8,066 nucleotides of DNA from Pontimonas sp. (GTDB lineage: Bacteria; Actinomycetota; Actinomycetes; Actinomycetales; Microbacteriaceae), in assembly GCA_021741945.1 (NCBI GenBank), contig JAIOWV010000056.1, positions 1 through 8,066 of the forward strand, in the 5' to 3' direction. Shown here piece by piece: positions 6,083 to 8,066 of the stretch. Each line of letters begins with the position of its first letter. Position 1 is the stretch's first letter. The position numbers and the translations under genes are program-made. A model generated the notes under the pieces. That model saw only the letters and a list, made by a program, of their open reading frames with translations. It had not been told where the DNA came from and made no database searches.

Positions 6083-7264
6083 TTACTGGGCTTCGCGGAT
6101 GGCAGTCGCTATCGCGATGATGATGGTTTCCAGGATGTGGCTGGGTGTTGCAAGCATCAATCGGACGTGGCCGATGCCCGCTTCTCCGCATAAAGCACCG
6201 TCCGTGACACCAACGTTGGCTTTGGTGGCAAAAAACTCGGCCCAGGATTTGCCCTCGGTCACATCGGGCAATCCCCTGCAGTCGAGCCAGGCGATATAGG
6301 TGCCCTCGGGTTCGCGGTAGCGAACCTCGGGTAGATGCTTGGCCAACAATTCGGTGAGCAATGAGCGGTTACGGTCGATATACGAGAGGACATCCTCCAG
6401 CCAGGGCACGCCCTCGCTGTAGGCAGCCGCATTAGCCAAGACACCGGAGGTGCCTGCCCCGTGGTTGACGATGAATGCGATGTCTTTCATTGCCTCATAG
6501 TCGGCTTCGTTCGAGACGATCAACTGAGCGCACTTGAGGCCAGGAATATTCCACGCCTTTGAGGCTGAGACCGCGGTCACCGTGTGACCGGCGGTGAGCT
6601 CTGAAATGGACGCGTAGGGCACGTGCTGGTGGCCAGCAAAGGTCAGAGGGGCGTGGATGTCATCCGAGAAGACCCGGCCACCATGAGCGTCGACAACCTC
6701 GGCTAATGCGCTCAGTTCTTCTCGCGTGTAGACGCGTCCGAGTGGGTTGTGGGGGTTGCAGAGAATCAGCAGATTGGCACCTGCGGCAAAGGCATCGGCG
6801 ATGCCTTTCAGGTCCATTTCGGGGCGACCACCCTCGCCCTCAATCATCGGCACCTGGATGACCTCGCGGCCCCGCAGGCGGGTCAAGGTAAGGAACGGCA
6901 TATAGGCGGGTGTTGGGAGGATGACGGGGGCTCCAGGCTTGGAAAAGTGTTCTAGGACAACGTCGTAAGCGCTCAGCACATCAGCGGTGGCATAGATCTT
7001 GGAACGGGGAACGCTCCACCCGAAACGGGCTTCAAGGAAGTCACTTGTCGCATGAGCCATGTCCCGTAGTGCTGCCGGTGGCAAATACCCGTGTTGCGCC
7101 TTCGCCGTAGCAAGCTCGAGCGCGGCGGTCACCGCTGGGGCTGTGCCAAAATCCATTTCAGCGACGAAAGCGGCTAACTGGCCGGGGTTTCTGGTCCACT
7201 TCATGCTCCCGCGCGCAACGAGGTCTTGAACGGTGATGTCATCGAAGCGGTGGTGTTGCGTCAT
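6083..7264 (-). CDS. PatB/MalY-family PLP aminotransferase, probably cystathionine beta-lyase / C-S lyase
   Basis: This fold-type I PLP enzyme is 393 residues long, the usual length of MalY/PatB beta C-S lyases, which split cystathionine or cysteine conjugates into pyruvate, ammonia and a thiol. Visible features are the N-terminal KWTRNPGQLAAFVAEMDF (residues 22-39; the MDF motif is typical), YATADVLSAYD (91-101, cofactor-phosphate region), CNPHNPLGRVY (169-179), SDDIHAPL (200-207, with the Asp contacting the pyridine nitrogen), SASKAWNIPGLKCA (233-246, with Lys236 as the Schiff-base lysine) and HVRLMLATP (366-374, with the carboxylate-binding Arg368). All key residues appear present. The ATG at 7264 follows a GAAGGG ribosome binding site. 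It is divergent from pheA. A related aminotransferase role is possible; the family call is firm and the substrate is inferred. Confidence 0.88.
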   Translation of the reverse strand: MTQHHRFDDITVQDLVARGSMKWTRNPGQLAAFVAEMDFGTAPAVTAALELATAKAQHGYLPPAALRDMAHATSDFLEARFGWSVPRSKIYATADVLSAYDVVLEHFSKPGAPVILPTPAYMPFLTLTRLRGREVIQVPMIEGEGGRPEMDLKGIADAFAAGANLLILCNPHNPLGRVYTREELSALAEVVDAHGGRVFSDDIHAPLTFAGHQHVPYASISELTAGHTVTAVSASKAWNIPGLKCAQLIVSNEADYEAMKDIAFIVNHGAGTSGVLANAAAYSEGVPWLEDVLSYIDRNRSLLTELLAKHLPEVRYREPEGTYIAWLDCRGLPDVTEGKSWAEFFATKANVGVTDGALCGEAGIGHVRLMLATPSHILETIIIAIATAIREAQ

Positions 7265-7349
7265 GGTGGACGGCCCTTCATGCAGTTGGTAGTCATCAGT
7301 CTGCCACTGCCTCTCCCGCTTGGCATGCCAGGCAAACTAGACTCGAGCG
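7265..7349. promoter_or_regulatory. Divergent intergenic region between the C-S lyase gene and pheA
   Basis: This 85-bp gap is the longest non-coding stretch in the window and must carry starts for both flanking genes. On the minus strand GAAGGG (7274-7279) is a ribosome binding site 9 bases before the ATG at 7264. I see no clear -10 for that gene. On the plus side a perfect 10-bp palindrome, TGGCATGCCA, lies at 7321-7330, directly upstream of the pheA -10 box, and could be an operator. Confidence 0.55.
7338..7343 (+). promoter_or_regulatory. Putative -10 box for a leaderless transcript of pheA
   Basis: TAGACT fits TAnnnT and is followed by 6 bases and the GTG at 7350. There is no Shine-Dalgarno sequence before that GTG. 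A TTGGCA at 7320-7325 resembles a -35 but is only 12 bases from the box, too close for a standard promoter. Confidence 0.55.
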
Positions 7350-8066
7350 GTGGCAACGACAGAGACCCGTTATAGCTACCTAGGCCCGGTGGGAACATTC
7401 ACCTGGGAGGCGCTAGGTCAGGTCCAGGCTGCCCAGGGGGCAACCTGGGTTGCTGTGAACAACGTGGGCGAAGCCCTCGATGATGTTCTCTCAGGCCGCA
7501 GCCACTTCGCCATGATCGCTATTGAAAACAGCATTGAGGGTGGCGTTAGCGCCACTCAGGACGCCCTTGCTGCAGCACCCGAATTGCGCATCGTTGGCGA
7601 ATACATGGTCCCAGTGCGCTTTGTCCTGGCTACGAAGCCTGGTGTTGCGTTGTCCTCGGTGACGACCATTGCCGCTCACCCCGTTGCTTATGCCCAGTGC
7701 CGTGGATGGCTGGAAAAAAACCTTCCCACCCATTCCCACGTCCCAGCGCATTCAAACGTCCATGCAGCTCAGAGCATCATTGACGATGGTTTGGCCGATG
7801 CCGCAATCGCACCTCCCGGAATTACGTCGCATGCCGCCGTCACCGTTGTCGCGGAAAACATTGGCGACAACCCTGACGCTCACACTCGGTTTGTGCTTGT
7901 TCAGAAGGGGGGACGCCCGCCCGCCCGCACTGGTGCTGACAAAACCAGCATCATTGCCGAGCTTCCCGACGATGGACCCGGTCGTCTGCTCGAGATGCTC
8001 GAGCAGTTTGCCACGCGCGGTGTGAACATGAGCCTGCTGGAGTCTCGGCCGATCGGCGATGCGATG
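7350..8066 (+). CDS. pheA: Prephenate dehydratase (3' truncated by the window end)
   Basis: Prephenate dehydratase converts prephenate to phenylpyruvate, the committed step of phenylalanine synthesis. The reading frame is open for 239 codons to the last base. It begins VATTETRYSYLGPVGTFT, the usual YLGPxGTFT opening. Further conserved parts are AIENSIEGGV (the ENSxEG substrate-binding motif), IAAHPVAYAQCR (the HPxAxAQC motif) and AHTRFVLV, with the catalytic Thr-Arg-Phe. The C-terminal ACT domain then begins (TSIIAELPDDGPGRLLEML) and includes LLESRP, the ESRP phenylalanine-binding motif, so feedback inhibition by phenylalanine is expected. The ACT motif usually written GALV reads GRLL here. 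The protein lacks a fused chorismate mutase at its N-terminus, as expected for actinobacterial PheA. The GTG start is supported by the -10 box 6 bases upstream. Roughly 40-80 residues are probably missing. Confidence 0.93.
   Translation, partial: MATTETRYSYLGPVGTFTWEALGQVQAAQGATWVAVNNVGEALDDVLSGRSHFAMIAIENSIEGGVSATQDALAAAPELRIVGEYMVPVRFVLATKPGVALSSVTTIAAHPVAYAQCRGWLEKNLPTHSHVPAHSNVHAAQSIIDDGLADAAIAPPGITSHAAVTVVAENIGDNPDAHTRFVLVQKGGRPPARTGADKTSIIAELPDDGPGRLLEMLEQFATRGVNMSLLESRPIGDAM

Noticed and set aside
1..8066. tRNA, rRNA, CRISPR array, insertion sequence or prophage
   Set aside because: Nearly every base is covered by recognisable metabolic or transport genes, and no cloverleaf, regular repeat-spacer pattern, transposase or integrase motif was seen.

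Overview
The window looks like ordinary chromosomal DNA from a high-GC Gram-positive bacterium, most likely a compact-genome member of the Actinobacteria (Micrococcales, Microbacteriaceae-like). This is inferred from the GC content (high fifties by eye), gene gaps of 0-35 bp, frequent GTG starts, and TAnnnT -10 boxes placed so that transcripts would begin at the start codon. No rRNA, tRNA, CRISPR array, insertion sequence or phage gene is visible.

Layout. A plus-strand block runs from the left edge to about 5788. It holds the 3' part of an Fe3+/spermidine/CUT-type ABC transporter ATPase (1-869), an acyl-CoA-dehydrogenase-fold flavoprotein (874-1998), a monoacylglycerol-lipase-like alpha/beta hydrolase (2032-2901), a lipoate-protein ligase with an N-terminal accessory domain (2911-3960), a FecCD/HmuU-type permease (3957-5018) and its HmuV-type ATPase (5015-5788). 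Two convergent minus-strand genes follow: a small GNAT-like acetyltransferase (5785-6060) and a PatB/MalY-type PLP enzyme, probably a C-S beta-lyase (6083-7264). After an 85-bp divergent intergenic region comes prephenate dehydratase PheA on the plus strand (7350 to the window end, truncated).

How they fit together. The ligase, permease and ATPase overlap by a few bases (GTGA and ATGA junctions), so they are probably translated together. They suggest a cofactor-acquisition module combining lipoate attachment with heme-type uptake. No substrate-binding protein for the permease lies in the window. The PLP enzyme and PheA share a divergent promoter region and both act in amino-acid metabolism. 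The other neighbours have no obvious pathway link.

The most notable pattern is in the initiation signals. Five of the eight genes whose starts are visible have a TAnnnT box 6-7 bases before an ATG or GTG, which fits leaderless transcription, and in several cases the upstream gene's stop codon lies within or against the promoter box. The other three starts use Shine-Dalgarno sequences or stop/start overlap. I see no convincing evidence of a wholly new system. The best secondary leads are the permuted lipoate ligase, the acyl-CoA-dehydrogenase homologue lacking the usual catalytic Glu, and a Cys-rich stretch in the first ATPase.
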